A stretch of 64,000 nt of DNA, from contig CAVPXB010000004.1 of assembly GCA_963709525.1 (NCBI GenBank), forward strand, positions 1-64,000. The letters run 5' to 3'. Position numbers and translations under genes: made by a program. The notes under the pieces are model-generated. The model had not been told where the DNA came from and searched no databases. It saw only the letters and a program-made list of their open reading frames with translations. The DNA is from CAIWHR01 sp963709525 (GTDB lineage Bacteria; Pseudomonadota; Gammaproteobacteria; Burkholderiales; Casimicrobiaceae). Of the stretch, positions 1 to 8,153 are shown piece after piece. Position 1 is the first letter of the stretch; every line of letters starts with the position of its first letter.

Positions 1-16
1 ATCCGTGCTTGTTCAT
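1..16 (-). CDS. 5' end of a divergent gene (runs off the window)
   Basis: Only the first five codons (Met-Asn-Lys-His-Gly) lie in the window. The support is a strong ribosome binding site, AAGGAGAT on the minus strand at about positions 20-27, placed four bases ahead of the ATG, and the position divergent from the LysR-type regulator at 318. Genes facing a LysR regulator across an operator are commonly its targets, so this is probably the regulated gene or operon. Nothing can be said about its product. Confidence 0.45.
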
Positions 17-317
17 TTCATCTCCTTGGCGTTGGGTTCACTGCCCGAACCGTTGCCTCTCCTCACGATAGCCCTTTCGGTGCCGCGCCCTCTCGGGCGG
101 TCGCCGCCGGTGCAGTGCCGGCAGAGCGCCGCACCAGAGCCGAAAATTTTGTCCGACCGACGACTCTATGGCAACCCGATGCCTACGCCAATGCGGGCAA
201 AAGGGCCATTTTACGGCCGGCAGCCATGCTAAGGTGACGAGCAATAACTTTCTAATACTATTTTTCGCATGATGGATATCATTAATCGTATCCATTGTCG
301 CCGATCTTGAGGTTCTC
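17..317. other. Divergent intergenic region upstream of the LysR gene
   Basis: This roughly 300-base stretch holds no convincing gene; the short frames in it have no recognisable protein. Its right half is AT-rich compared with the rest of the window (about 235-300) and contains the palindrome annotated at 272-295. It presumably carries the promoters of both the LysR gene and the gene leaving the left edge. I see no clean -35/-10 pair. Confidence 0.5.
272..295. promoter_or_regulatory. Palindromic operator, probable LysR-regulator binding site
   Basis: The dyad is ATGGATA-N10-TATCCAT, with a palindromic ATTAAT at its centre, ending 22 bases before the regulator's TTG start. LysR-type regulators usually bind a dyad containing T-N11-A near their own promoter and the divergent target promoter, so autoregulation and control of the left-hand gene are likely. 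The match to this regulator is inferred from position only. Confidence 0.55.
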
Positions 318-1295
318 TTGGCCACCGCTTACTCGAACTGGTTCATCCGGTCGCGCCTGAAGACCCGGCAACTCGTGCTGATGGTCGGCCTCGACGAGGA
401 GCGCAACATCCATCGCGCGGCGGAAGCGCTGGGCATGACGCAGCCTGGCGCTTCCAAGCTGCTCAAGGAGTTGGAGGACATGCTCGGCGTGGCGCTCTTC
501 GAGCGGTTGCCGCGGGGCATCCGGCCCACCTGGTACGGTGAGATCATGACCCGCCACGCGCGCATGGTGCTTTCGAGTCTCAGCCAGGCGCAAGAGGAAA
601 TCCTGGCGCTCAAGTCAGGGTTGACCGGACAGGTCAACCTCGGCGTCATCCTGGGTCCCAGCACCACGCTGGTCCCGCGGACGATCATCCGGATGAAGCA
701 GAGCTTCCCGGACGTCCAGATTCACGTCGTCATCGAAACCAGCGACGTGCTTCACCAGCGTCTGCATCAGGGAGCCCTCGACATACTGGTCGCACGGCTG
801 TTCGAAAGGCACGACAAGAGCCGCCTCGACTACCAGCCACTGACCCGCGAAGCGGTGTCGCTGGTGGTGCGCGTGGATCATCCCCTGCGGCAGCGTGCGC
901 CTGCCCCGGCCCTGCGCGACCTGATGCCGCTGGCCTGGATACTCCCGCTGTCGGGCAGCGTGCTGCGCCACCGCTTCGACATGATGTGCCGCCAAGCGGG
1001 CCTGGAGCCTCCCAGGAATACCGTCGAGACGGTGGCGCTCCCAATGATCACGAGCCTGCTCCAGCAATCGGAAATGATCGCCCTGATCCCCGCCGAGATC
1101 GCGCGTCACTATGAGCAGCACGCGATGCTGGCAGTGCTACCGGTGGTCGTCGATTGCGAGATGGACGCGTTCGGCATCATCACGCGCCAGGACACGCCGC
1201 TGTCGCCGAGTGCCGGGACCATGCTGAAACTGTTGCGCGAGGAAGCTGCGGTGCTCTACGGCTTGCAGGCGGTGCCGGAAGGCGCGCGCACTTGA
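318..1295 (+). CDS. LysR-family transcriptional regulator
   Basis: A 325-residue DNA-binding regulator of normal LysR length. The winged helix-turn-helix lies at about residues 17-75 (NIHRAAEALGMTQPGASKLL is the recognition core). A periplasmic-binding-protein-like effector domain fills about residues 95-305. The sequence resembles the GbpR-like branch that senses sugars or aromatic compounds, but the effector cannot be named. The start is TTG, with GAGG five bases upstream; no in-frame ATG lies nearby upstream. It faces a gene at the left edge across a palindromic operator, the classic arrangement for a regulator and its target. It ends 34 bases from the converging rng gene. Confidence 0.9.
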   Translation: MATAYSNWFIRSRLKTRQLVLMVGLDEERNIHRAAEALGMTQPGASKLLKELEDMLGVALFERLPRGIRPTWYGEIMTRHARMVLSSLSQAQEEILALKSGLTGQVNLGVILGPSTTLVPRTIIRMKQSFPDVQIHVVIETSDVLHQRLHQGALDILVARLFERHDKSRLDYQPLTREAVSLVVRVDHPLRQRAPAPALRDLMPLAWILPLSGSVLRHRFDMMCRQAGLEPPRNTVETVALPMITSLLQQSEMIALIPAEIARHYEQHAMLAVLPVVVDCEMDAFGIITRQDTPLSPSAGTMLKLLREEAAVLYGLQAVPEGART

Positions 1296-1329
1296 GCGGG
1301 GCGGGGCATCCCGGGCATTTCGGAGGGCG

Positions 1330-2793
1330 TCAGATCAGAATGATGTCGTACTGCTCCTGCGTGTAGATCGACTCGACCTGCAGCGAAATCGGCTTGCCGA
1401 TGAAGTCGCCCAGCTGCGCCAGCGACTGCGATTCCTCGTCGAGGAAGAGATCGATCACCGATTGCGAGGCGAGGATGCGGAACTCGCGCGCGTTGAATTG
1501 CTTCGACTCGCGCAGGATCTCGCGCAGGATCTCGTAGCAGGCGGTCTGCGCGGTCTTGATCTCGCCGCGGCCGTGGCAGGTGGGGCAGGTCTCGCACAGG
1601 ATGTGCGCCAGCGACTCCCGGGTGCGCTTCCTCGTCATCTCGACCAGGCCCAGCTGCGTGAAGCCGTTGACGGTGAGGCGCGTGCGGTCGCGCTCCAGCG
1701 CCCGGTTGAGCTCGGCCAGCACCGCAGCCCGGTGATCGGGCAGCTCCATGTCGATGAAATCGATGACGATGATGCCGCCGAGGTTGCGCAGCCGAAGTTG
1801 CCGCGCGATCACTTGCGCCGCTTCGAGGTTGGTCTTGAAGATGGTGTCGTCGAAGTTGCGTCCGCCGACGAAACCGCCGGTGTTGACGTCGATGGTCGTC
1901 ATCGCCTCGGTCTGGTCGACGATCAGGTAGCCGCCGGACTTCAGGTCCACGCGCCGCGACAGTGCCTTCTCGATCTCGTCCTCGACGCTGTGCAGATCGA
2001 ACAGCGGCCGCTCCCCGTTGTGATGCTGGACCCGCTCGACCAGCGCCGGCGTGTAGTCGCGGGCGAATTCCTGCATCCGGACGTAGGTGTCGCGCGAATC
2101 GACGACCACGCGCGACGTTTCCTCGGTGGCCATGTCGCGCAGCACGCGCTGCGCGAGCGAAAGATCCTGATAGAGCAGCGCCGGTGCCGGCACCTCCCGC
2201 GTCGACGTGTTGAGGTCGCCCCAGAGCTTGGTCAGGTACTCGATGTCGTTGGCCATCTCGCGCTCGGTGGCCGCCTCGGCCATGGTGCGGATGATGAAGC
2301 CCCCGGTGAGGCCTTCGGGCAGCAGTTGCTGCAGCCTGTCGCGCAGGCTTTCGCGCTCGGCCTCGTCCTCGATCCGCTGCGAGATGCCGATGTGCGAATC
2401 CTGCGGCAGGTAGACGAGCAGGCGTCCGGCGAGGCTCACCTGCGTGGACAGTCGCGCTCCCTTGGTGCCGATCGGATCCTTGATCACCTGGACCAGCAGC
2501 GGCTGGCCCTCGTGCAGGATCCGCTCGATGGGCCGCGTGTCGGTTCCGCCGTGGCCGCCCTGGCGATGTTCCCAGATGTCGGCGATGTGCAGGAAGGCCG
2601 CGCGTTCGAGCCCGATCTCCACGAACGCGCTCTGCATGCCCGGCAGGACGCGTGCGACGCGACCGAGATAGATGTTGCCGACCAGCCCGCGCGCGCTCTG
2701 GCGCTCCAGGTGGAGCTCCTGCACGACGCCTTGTTCGAGCATCGCGACGCGGGTTTCCTGGGGGGTTACGTTGATAAGGATTTCATGAGACAT
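1330..2793 (-). CDS. rng: Ribonuclease G
   Basis: RNase G is an endoribonuclease that matures the 5' end of 16S rRNA and cuts some mRNAs. The 487-residue protein has the family's usual length. An S1 RNA-binding domain occupies about residues 35-125. The DNase I-like catalytic core follows, with the metal-binding VIDFIDM segment near residue 345, and the zinc-link cysteines appear as CPTCHGRG near residue 405. It lacks the long degradosome scaffold of RNase E, which supports RNase G. It is the last gene of a minus-strand run behind maf, with a 126-base gap that includes a GC-rich hairpin (GCCGGC arms near 2835-2860). Pairing with maf is common in proteobacteria. Confidence 0.95.
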   Translation of the reverse strand: MSHEILINVTPQETRVAMLEQGVVQELHLERQSARGLVGNIYLGRVARVLPGMQSAFVEIGLERAAFLHIADIWEHRQGGHGGTDTRPIERILHEGQPLLVQVIKDPIGTKGARLSTQVSLAGRLLVYLPQDSHIGISQRIEDEAERESLRDRLQQLLPEGLTGGFIIRTMAEAATEREMANDIEYLTKLWGDLNTSTREVPAPALLYQDLSLAQRVLRDMATEETSRVVVDSRDTYVRMQEFARDYTPALVERVQHHNGERPLFDLHSVEDEIEKALSRRVDLKSGGYLIVDQTEAMTTIDVNTGGFVGGRNFDDTIFKTNLEAAQVIARQLRLRNLGGIIVIDFIDMELPDHRAAVLAELNRALERDRTRLTVNGFTQLGLVEMTRKRTRESLAHILCETCPTCHGRGEIKTAQTACYEILREILRESKQFNAREFRILASQSVIDLFLDEESQSLAQLGDFIGKPISLQVESIYTQEQYDIILI

Positions 2794-2919
2794 CGGTGCG
2801 CGAAGAGTTCAGGAGTTGAATTCTGGGTGCGGCCGGCGATGCCGCGGCCGGCGTGAAGCGCAAGCGAAGGGCATGGCGACGGTGGCCACGGGGCCCGCAT
2901 CGCATGCCGTTGGCATTCG

Positions 2920-3538
2920 TTATAGCACGGCATGGCCGACTCGCGTCAGAATCTGGGCGGTCTCGAAGAGCGGCAGGCCGACAACGCCGGAGTAGCTGCC
3001 GTCGAGGTGGGAAATGAATCCGGCCGCGCGCCCCTGGATCGCGTAGGCGCCGGCCTTGTCCAGCGGCTCGTCGGTCGCGCAGTAGCGTTCGATGTCGGTG
3101 GCAGACAGGGTCCGGAAAGTGACGCGCGATGTCGACACCGCGCCTTCGATCACGTGGTCCCATTTGAGGTACAGCGCCGTGATCACTTCATGCGTGCGTC
3201 CGGAAAGCGCTTCCAGCATCCGCGTGGCGTCGGTGCGGTCGACCGGCTTGCCGAAGATGGCGCCGTCGAGGATCACCTCGGTGTCCGCGGCCAGCACCGG
3301 CAGGGGCGGGAGCTGCCGCTGCCCCATCCGGTGCCAGGCCACCAGCGCCTTGGTGCGGGCGATCCGGATCACGTAATCGCGCGCCGCCTCGTGGGGACGC
3401 GGACCCTCGACGACGTCGCGTTCGCGCCCGTCCGCTTCGCGCAGCCGGAGCTCGGTGAATTCGACGCCCAACTGGCGCAGGAGGTCGCTGCGCCGGGGGC
3501 TCTTCGAAGCGAGATAGATGCTGGACGGGAGGCGTCAT
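2920..3538 (-). CDS. maf: Maf-like nucleoside triphosphate pyrophosphatase (frameshift near 5' end)
   Basis: Maf proteins hydrolyse dTTP/UTP or modified nucleotides to the monophosphate. The body matches well: ADTEVILDG and GKP near the active site, and SGVVGLPLFET at the end. The diagnostic N-terminal segment IYLASKSPRRSDLLRQLGVE is readable from about 3515 downward, but it has a stop codon ahead of it and no start in its own frame. The natural ATG at 3538 (Met-Thr-Pro-Pro-Val-Gln) is one base out of register with it. Removing one base near 3519 restores a 205-residue protein of normal length. Otherwise translation would begin inside the protein at 3471 and lose the SxSPRR loop. It lies 15 bases after rlmH and before rng. 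Confidence 0.85.
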
Positions 3539-3553
3539 GGCAGTCGGCAGCGT

Positions 3554-4021
3554 TCAGTCGCGGTGGTAGGGGTGCCCCGCCAGCAGGCTGGTGGCACGAT
3601 AGATCTGCTCGGCCAGCAGCACGCGTACCAGGCCATGCGGCAATGTTAGCGCGGAAAGCGAGAACCGCGCCGCCGCCTGGCGTTTGAGCGCCGGGTCGAG
3701 CCCGTCGGCGCTGCCGATCACGAAGGCGATGTCGCGTGCCTCGTCGCGCCAGCGCCGCAGCTGCCCGGCGAGATCGCGGGTGTTCCACGGGGTTCCGAAT
3801 TCGTCCAGTGCCACCACGGTGGCGCCACGGCACGCGGCGACGATCCGCGACGCTTCGGTGGCAAGGATCTCGGCGACCGGCTTGCCGCGGTCGCGCGGTT
3901 CGGGCTTGAGTTCGACGAGTTCGAGTTGAATCTCCCGCGGGAGCCGCCGCGCGTAGTCATCCCAGCCGGCGGCGATCCACGCCGGCATTCGATGGCCCAA
4001 CGCGACGACACGGATTTTCAA
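3554..4021 (-). CDS. rlmH: 23S rRNA (pseudouridine1915-N3)-methyltransferase
   Basis: RlmH is a small SPOUT-class methyltransferase that acts on the assembled 70S ribosome at helix 69 of 23S rRNA. At 155 residues it has the exact family length. Visible hallmarks are the N-terminal MKIRVVALGHRMPAW, the SAM-binding knot loop FVIGSADGL (most homologues have GGADG or GGSDG), and the C-terminal LPHGLVRVLLAEQIYRA with the closing HPYHRD. It lies between rsfS (57-base gap) and maf (15-base gap) on the minus strand, the usual order in betaproteobacteria, and is probably co-transcribed with both. Confidence 0.96.
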   Translation of the reverse strand: MKIRVVALGHRMPAWIAAGWDDYARRLPREIQLELVELKPEPRDRGKPVAEILATEASRIVAACRGATVVALDEFGTPWNTRDLAGQLRRWRDEARDIAFVIGSADGLDPALKRQAAARFSLSALTLPHGLVRVLLAEQIYRATSLLAGHPYHRD

Positions 4022-4078
4022 ACTGGCAATTGGTGCCGGATCGATGGCATCGTAGCGAACCGGGCGGACCCGGTGCCG

Positions 4079-4444
4079 CTATTTCTCTGCGTCAACCTTG
4101 GGTTTGGCGCGCCGGACGGGTTTGGGCGGGGTCCAGAGTTCCTCGAGGTTGTAGTACGCCCGCACGGCGGGTTGCATGATGTGGACGACGATATCGTCGG
4201 CATCGACCAGCACCCATTCGCCGGTTTCCTCGCCCTCCACGCCGATGATGATCGCCCCCGCTTCCTTGAGCTTGTCGCGAACGTGGTTGGCCAGCGCCTT
4301 GACCTGCCGGTTGGATTCGGCGGAAGCGACAACCAGCGTGTCGTAGAGGCTCGTGAGCTTGCGGACGTCGAGGACGGTGATGTCACGCGCCTTGATGTCC
4401 TCGAGTGCGGAGACTGCGGTCTTCTGGCGTTTATTAAGTCGCAT
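4079..4444 (-). CDS. rsfS: Ribosomal silencing factor RsfS
   Basis: RsfS binds ribosomal protein uL14 and blocks subunit joining when nutrients are limiting. The 121-residue protein covers the whole Oligomerization/DUF143 domain: ALEDIKARDITVLDVRKL at the N-terminus, the TLVVASAESNRQVKALA strand-helix, and the GEWVLVDADDIVVHIM motif. A lysine- and proline-rich tail follows. Its start overlaps the end of nadD by 11 bases, so the two are translationally linked. The nadD-rsfS-rlmH order is widely conserved. Confidence 0.95.
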   Translation of the reverse strand: MRLNKRQKTAVSALEDIKARDITVLDVRKLTSLYDTLVVASAESNRQVKALANHVRDKLKEAGAIIIGVEGEETGEWVLVDADDIVVHIMQPAVRAYYNLEELWTPPKPVRRAKPKVDAEK

Positions 4445-5105
4445 CAGGGCGTGGGCGATAGAGCTGGTTACGATCGATATAGGCTAACACAGCGGAGGGG
4501 AGCAAACCTCGGACCGCAGCCACGCCGGGCGATCCACGCGCGAGCTGCGCGCGGATCGAGTTGGCGGAAATGTCGTGCGGGGTGATCGCCTGGACGAAGA
4601 TGGCCCCGGCGGGGCGCGCATGGAGCGCGGTCGCGTCCGTCGTGTGCCGGCGCTGCCACTCGGCGGCCAACGCCGGGGACAGCGCGTCGTCCAGCGTGCT
4701 GCCAGGGCGCATGACGACAACGATGTGCGCGAGCAGGAACAACTCGTGCCACCGGTGCCATTCGGGAAAGTCCGCGAATGCGTCGGCGCCGACGATAAGG
4801 GCGAGCGGGCGGGCAGGCGCTTCGTCGCGCAGCGATTCGAGGGTGGTCACCGTGTAGCTGCGGCCCGGGCGGTCGACTTCGCGACCGTCGGCTTCGAGAC
4901 CGGCGACGCCTTCGATGGCGAGTTCGACCATCGCCAGGCGTTGGGTGGCCGTGGCCACCGGTGCGGCGCGATGCGGCGGGTCGCCCGCGGGGACCAGGCG
5001 CACCGCCGCGAGGTGCAGCGCGGCGCGCACCTCGCGTGCAAGCTCCAGATGCCCGCAGTGAATGGGATCGAAAGTGCCGCCAAAAATCCCCAGCGGAGCG
5101 TTCAT
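4434..5105 (-). CDS. nadD: Nicotinate-nucleotide adenylyltransferase
   Basis: NadD joins nicotinate mononucleotide and ATP to form deamido-NAD in NAD biosynthesis. The 223-residue protein opens with MNAPLGIFGGTFDPIHCGH, containing the GGTFDPIHxGH nucleotidyltransferase signature. The second signature, ISANSIRAQLARG, corresponds to the ISxTxxR motif with Asn in place of Thr. The frame stays open upstream into the antisense of proA, so I chose the ATG at 5105, where homology begins. It is preceded by a 146-base gap after proA and overlaps rsfS by 11 bases. Confidence 0.94.
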   Translation of the reverse strand: MNAPLGIFGGTFDPIHCGHLELAREVRAALHLAAVRLVPAGDPPHRAAPVATATQRLAMVELAIEGVAGLEADGREVDRPGRSYTVTTLESLRDEAPARPLALIVGADAFADFPEWHRWHELFLLAHIVVVMRPGSTLDDALSPALAAEWQRRHTTDATALHARPAGAIFVQAITPHDISANSIRAQLARGSPGVAAVRGLLPSAVLAYIDRNQLYRPRPDAT

Positions 5106-5251
5106 CGGCCGCATTCTACGCGGGTTGACGGATCGGGAAGGATGTCTCGCCGGCGCAACCGGTGCCGCACCGGATGCCGGGCAATCGACGCGCCGCGGAT
5201 TCGAGCCGGCTCCCCGACCTCGATCGGGGTCGGGCGACGCAAGGAGATCGC

Positions 5252-6544
5252 TCAGGTCCGGACCTGACCCGACCCGAACACCACCCACTTGCGGCTGGTG
5301 AGCCCTTCGAGGCCCACCGGTCCGCGGGCATGCAGCTTGTTGGTCGAGATGCCGATCTCCGCGCCCAGCCCGTATTCGAAGCCGTCGGCCAGTCGCGTCG
5401 ACGCATTGACCATCACGGAACTCGAATCGACTTCGCGCAGGAAGCGCATCGCCGCCGAATAGTCCTCGGTGACGATGCTGTCGGTGTGCGCCGAGCCGTA
5501 GGTCGCGATGTGGTCGATCGCCGCGTCGAGGGAATCGACGATGCGCACGGCAAGGATCGGCGCCAGGTACTCCTCGAACCAGTCGGCCTCGATGGCGGCT
5601 TTCATCGCCGGCACGAGGCTGCGGGCGCGCTCGCAGCCGCGCAGCTCGACGCCCTTGTCGGCGTAGATCGCCGCCAGCGGGGGCAGCACGCGGGCGGCGA
5701 TGTCCTGGTGCAGGAGCAGCGTTTCCATCGTGTTGCACGGCGAGTAGCGCTGCGTCTTGGCGTTGTCGGCGATGCGTATCGCCTGCTCCAGGTTGGCCGC
5801 GGCGTCGACGTACACGTGGCACACGCCATCCAGGTGCTTGATCACCGGCACTTTCGCTTCGCGGGTGATGCGCTCGATCAGGCTCTTGCCTCCGCGCGGG
5901 ACGATGACGTCGACGTTCTTCTCGTCGGCGATCAGGTGGCCGACGGCTGTGCGGTCGGTGGTCGCGATTACCTGCACGGCAGCCTCGGGCAGGCCCGCGG
6001 TGCGCAGGCCTTCATGCACGCAGGCGGCGATCGCCCGGTTGCTGCGGATCGCCTCCGACCCGCCGCGCAGGATGGTGGCGTTGCCGGACTTGAGGCAGAG
6101 CGCGGCCGCATCGGCGGTCACGTTGGGCCGGGCTTCGTAGATGATGCCGACGACACCCAGCGGCACGCGCATCAGTCCCACCTGAATGCCCGACGGGCGA
6201 AACTTGAGATCGCTGATCTCGCCGACCGGGTCGGGAAGTGCCGCGACCTGCTCGAGCCCTTCGGCCATCGCCGCCACCGACTTCCGCGTCAGCGTCAGGC
6301 GATCGACAAACGCGGCGTCGTGTCCGCCGGCCCGGGCCGCGGCGACGTCATCGGCATTGGCGGCGAGGAGAATCGATTCATCGCGCCGGATCGCGGCCGC
6401 CATCGCCTCGAGAGCGACGTTCCTGGTCGCGGTGTCCGCGCGCGCCAGCGCCCGCGCCGCGGCACGCGCGCGCTCGCCGACGCCGCGCATATAGGCTGCG
6501 ACATCGTCGATGTGGTCGGCGCCGATGGGACCGGGGGAGGTCAT
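5252..6544 (-). CDS. proA: Gamma-glutamyl phosphate reductase
   Basis: ProA reduces gamma-glutamyl phosphate to glutamate semialdehyde in proline synthesis, using NADPH. The 430-residue length is normal. The aldehyde-dehydrogenase fold is clear: LGVVGIIYEARPNVT at about residue 110, the catalytic cysteine in YSPCNTMETLLLH near residue 270, and the terminal GPVGLEGLTSRKWVVFGSGQ. The last codons form a perfect 16-bp palindrome (TCAGGTCCGGACCTGA, 5252-5267), which might help terminate transcription but has no T-run. It follows rpiA by seven bases on the same strand, so the two are probably co-transcribed. Confidence 0.97.
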   Translation of the reverse strand: MTSPGPIGADHIDDVAAYMRGVGERARAAARALARADTATRNVALEAMAAAIRRDESILLAANADDVAAARAGGHDAAFVDRLTLTRKSVAAMAEGLEQVAALPDPVGEISDLKFRPSGIQVGLMRVPLGVVGIIYEARPNVTADAAALCLKSGNATILRGGSEAIRSNRAIAACVHEGLRTAGLPEAAVQVIATTDRTAVGHLIADEKNVDVIVPRGGKSLIERITREAKVPVIKHLDGVCHVYVDAAANLEQAIRIADNAKTQRYSPCNTMETLLLHQDIAARVLPPLAAIYADKGVELRGCERARSLVPAMKAAIEADWFEEYLAPILAVRIVDSLDAAIDHIATYGSAHTDSIVTEDYSAAMRFLREVDSSSVMVNASTRLADGFEYGLGAEIGISTNKLHARGPVGLEGLTSRKWVVFGSGQVRT

Positions 6545-6551
6545 TCGCGGT

Positions 6552-7223
6552 CTACCGTCCGGGCTTCAACGTCTGCACGCCCGCGTCGCCGCCGAGCAGG
6601 ATCACGTCGGCGCCGCGCTGCGCAAACAGGCCCACGGTGACGACGCCGGTGATGGCGCGAATCTTCGCTTCCAGCTCGACGGGATTCAGGATCGTGAGCC
6701 CCGACACGTCGAGAATGGCGTTGCCGTTGTCGGTGGTGAAACCCATGCGCCACCCGGGTTGCCCGCCGAGCAGCACCAGCTGGCGCGCCACGTAACTGCG
6801 CGCCATCGGGATCACCTCGACCGGCAGCGGGAATTTGCCGAGCACGGGTACGAGCTTCGAACGATCGGCGATGCAGACGAATTTTCGCGCCACGGCAGCG
6901 ACGATCTTCTCGCGCGTCAACGCGCCGCCGCCGCCCTTGATCATCGCGCCGTGCTCGGTCACCTCGTCGGCGCCGTCGATGTAGACCGGGAGATCGCGCT
7001 CGGCCAGATTGTTGAGTTCCTCGACCTCGATGCCGCGGCCTTTCAGCCGCAGGGCGGTCTCGCCCGAGCTCGCGACAGCGCCTTTGATCCGGCCCTTGAT
7101 CTTCGCCAGCTCGTCGATGAAGAAATTCACCGTCGAGCCGGTGCCGACGCCAATCCAGGCGTCGTCCTCGACGTACCTGATCGCTTCGCGCGCAACCGCG
7201 GCCTTTTGATCGTTCTGCGACAT
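6552..7223 (-). CDS. rpiA: Ribose-5-phosphate isomerase A
   Basis: RpiA interconverts ribose 5-phosphate and ribulose 5-phosphate in the non-oxidative pentose phosphate pathway. The 223-residue protein shows the family motifs in order: IGVGTGSTVNFFIDEL (phosphate loop, about residues 25-40), YIDGADEV (catalytic Asp region, near 85), MIKGGGGALTREKIVA (near 98), and the terminal GVVTVGLFAQRGADVILLGG. The ATG at 7223 has an upstream AGTCGACG stretch only weakly resembling a ribosome binding site. proA follows seven bases downstream. Confidence 0.97.
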   Translation of the reverse strand: MSQNDQKAAVAREAIRYVEDDAWIGVGTGSTVNFFIDELAKIKGRIKGAVASSGETALRLKGRGIEVEELNNLAERDLPVYIDGADEVTEHGAMIKGGGGALTREKIVAAVARKFVCIADRSKLVPVLGKFPLPVEVIPMARSYVARQLVLLGGQPGWRMGFTTDNGNAILDVSGLTILNPVELEAKIRAITGVVTVGLFAQRGADVILLGGDAGVQTLKPGR

Positions 7224-7312
7224 CGTCGACTCCCAGATTGCCAGGCTCCGATTCTAGCAGTGCAGTTGCGGGAGCATCGGCATGGCCGCCAGCGCGGGCG
7301 AACGACGGGCAC

Positions 7313-8005
7313 TCATTGCCTGCGCTCAGCGGTCAGCTTTGCCGGCCGCGCCGTCGCTTTGCGATCCTCCCTGGCTACAAAGGTGTCGAGCGCGCGCAGC
7401 AGCGAGGTCGCCACGTGCTCGCGCATCGCGCGCGCCGCGCCTTCGGCGTCCTGGGCCTGGATCGCGGCAACGATTCGTTGCCGCTCCTCGGTGGAACTCT
7501 TCACCCGCTCGCGCGAGTAGGGCTGGAGATTGCGAAACGGCATCGATCGCGTCCTGTAGCCGCGCACGAGATCGACGAGGAAGGGGTTGTGGCAGCCACG
7601 ATGAATGACGTCGTGCAGCGCGTCGCTGCGCTCGAGATAGGCGTCGCGATCTCCGCTCGAAGCTGCCTGTTGCAGCGGCTTGAGTGCGAGCTCGAGCTCC
7701 TTGCGCTCGATCGCCGTCATCCGCTGTGCCGCGAGGCGCGCGCAGAGCGTTTCCAGCTCGCCGATGGCCTCGTAGAGTTGCGACAGCCGCTCGGGGCCGA
7801 AGCTCGCCACCACCGCGCCACGGCGGGGAATGCTCTCGACGAGCCCGGTGGCGAGCAACTGCCGCAGCGCCTCGCGCACCGGCGTGCGCGATACGTTGAA
7901 ACGGGTGGCGAGCATCTGCTCGTCGAGCTTGGCGCCGGGGCTGATGCGCCCGCCGAGGATGTCTTCGACGATCTGTTGTTCGACCGCAGCGGAAATGGTG
8001 GTCAC
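7313..8005 (-). CDS. GntR-family regulator (FCD subfamily)
   Basis: A 230-residue transcription factor. The winged helix-turn-helix is at about residues 10-75 (QMLATRFNVSRTPVREALRQ) and an all-helical FCD ligand-binding domain fills about residues 85-215, with the metal-binding Asp/His pattern seen in SDALHDVIHRG. I chose GTG at 8005 because GGAAG lies six bases upstream on the minus strand. ATGs at 8035 and 8062 are possible but have no comparable site. FCD regulators usually respond to small carboxylates or sugar acids. It is divergent from the class II aldolase at 8154 and probably represses it. Confidence 0.88.
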   Translation of the reverse strand: MTTISAAVEQQIVEDILGGRISPGAKLDEQMLATRFNVSRTPVREALRQLLATGLVESIPRRGAVVASFGPERLSQLYEAIGELETLCARLAAQRMTAIERKELELALKPLQQAASSGDRDAYLERSDALHDVIHRGCHNPFLVDLVRGYRTRSMPFRNLQPYSRERVKSSTEERQRIVAAIQAQDAEGAARAMREHVATSLLRALDTFVAREDRKATARPAKLTAERRQ

Positions 8006-8030
8006 GGGAAGCTTCCGTCCATACAATTCA

Positions 8031-8045
8031 TGCATTTTATATGCA
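8031..8045. promoter_or_regulatory. Inverted repeat in the GntR/aldolase divergent region
   Basis: The sequence TGCAT-TTTAT-ATGCA is a perfect 5-bp inverted repeat around an AT-rich spacer, within the only AT-rich part of the 148-base divergent gap. FCD-type GntR proteins typically bind short palindromes of this size overlapping the promoter. The minus-strand reading TTGCATATAA resembles TTGCATACAA at 14932-14941. Assignment to this regulator is inference from position. Confidence 0.4.
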
Positions 8046-8153
8046 AGAATGCCATTTGCCATACGTGGCTGCCACTCGGTCGTCGGCAGCGATGGCCGGG
8101 AGCGCTTTTCCCGGGCGCAGGTGGCTGCTGCCGATTCCGAAAGGGAAGGGGAC

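Noticed and set aside
1296..1329. Terminator between the converging LysR and rng genes
   Set aside because: The 34 bases have no stem of more than a few pairs and no T-run.
5252..5267. Perfect palindrome TCAGGTCCGGACCTGA as a terminator or restriction site array
   Set aside because: It encodes the last residues of proA, has no loop and no T-run, and a related but non-palindromic CCTGACCCGACC string at 18415-18440 has no clear role, so I did not call it functional.
4434..5822. A 462-residue open frame on the minus strand covering nadD and beyond
   Set aside because: Only the part from 5105 downward matches NadD; the upstream 240 codons are the antisense-frame shadow of proA and contain no recognisable sequence.
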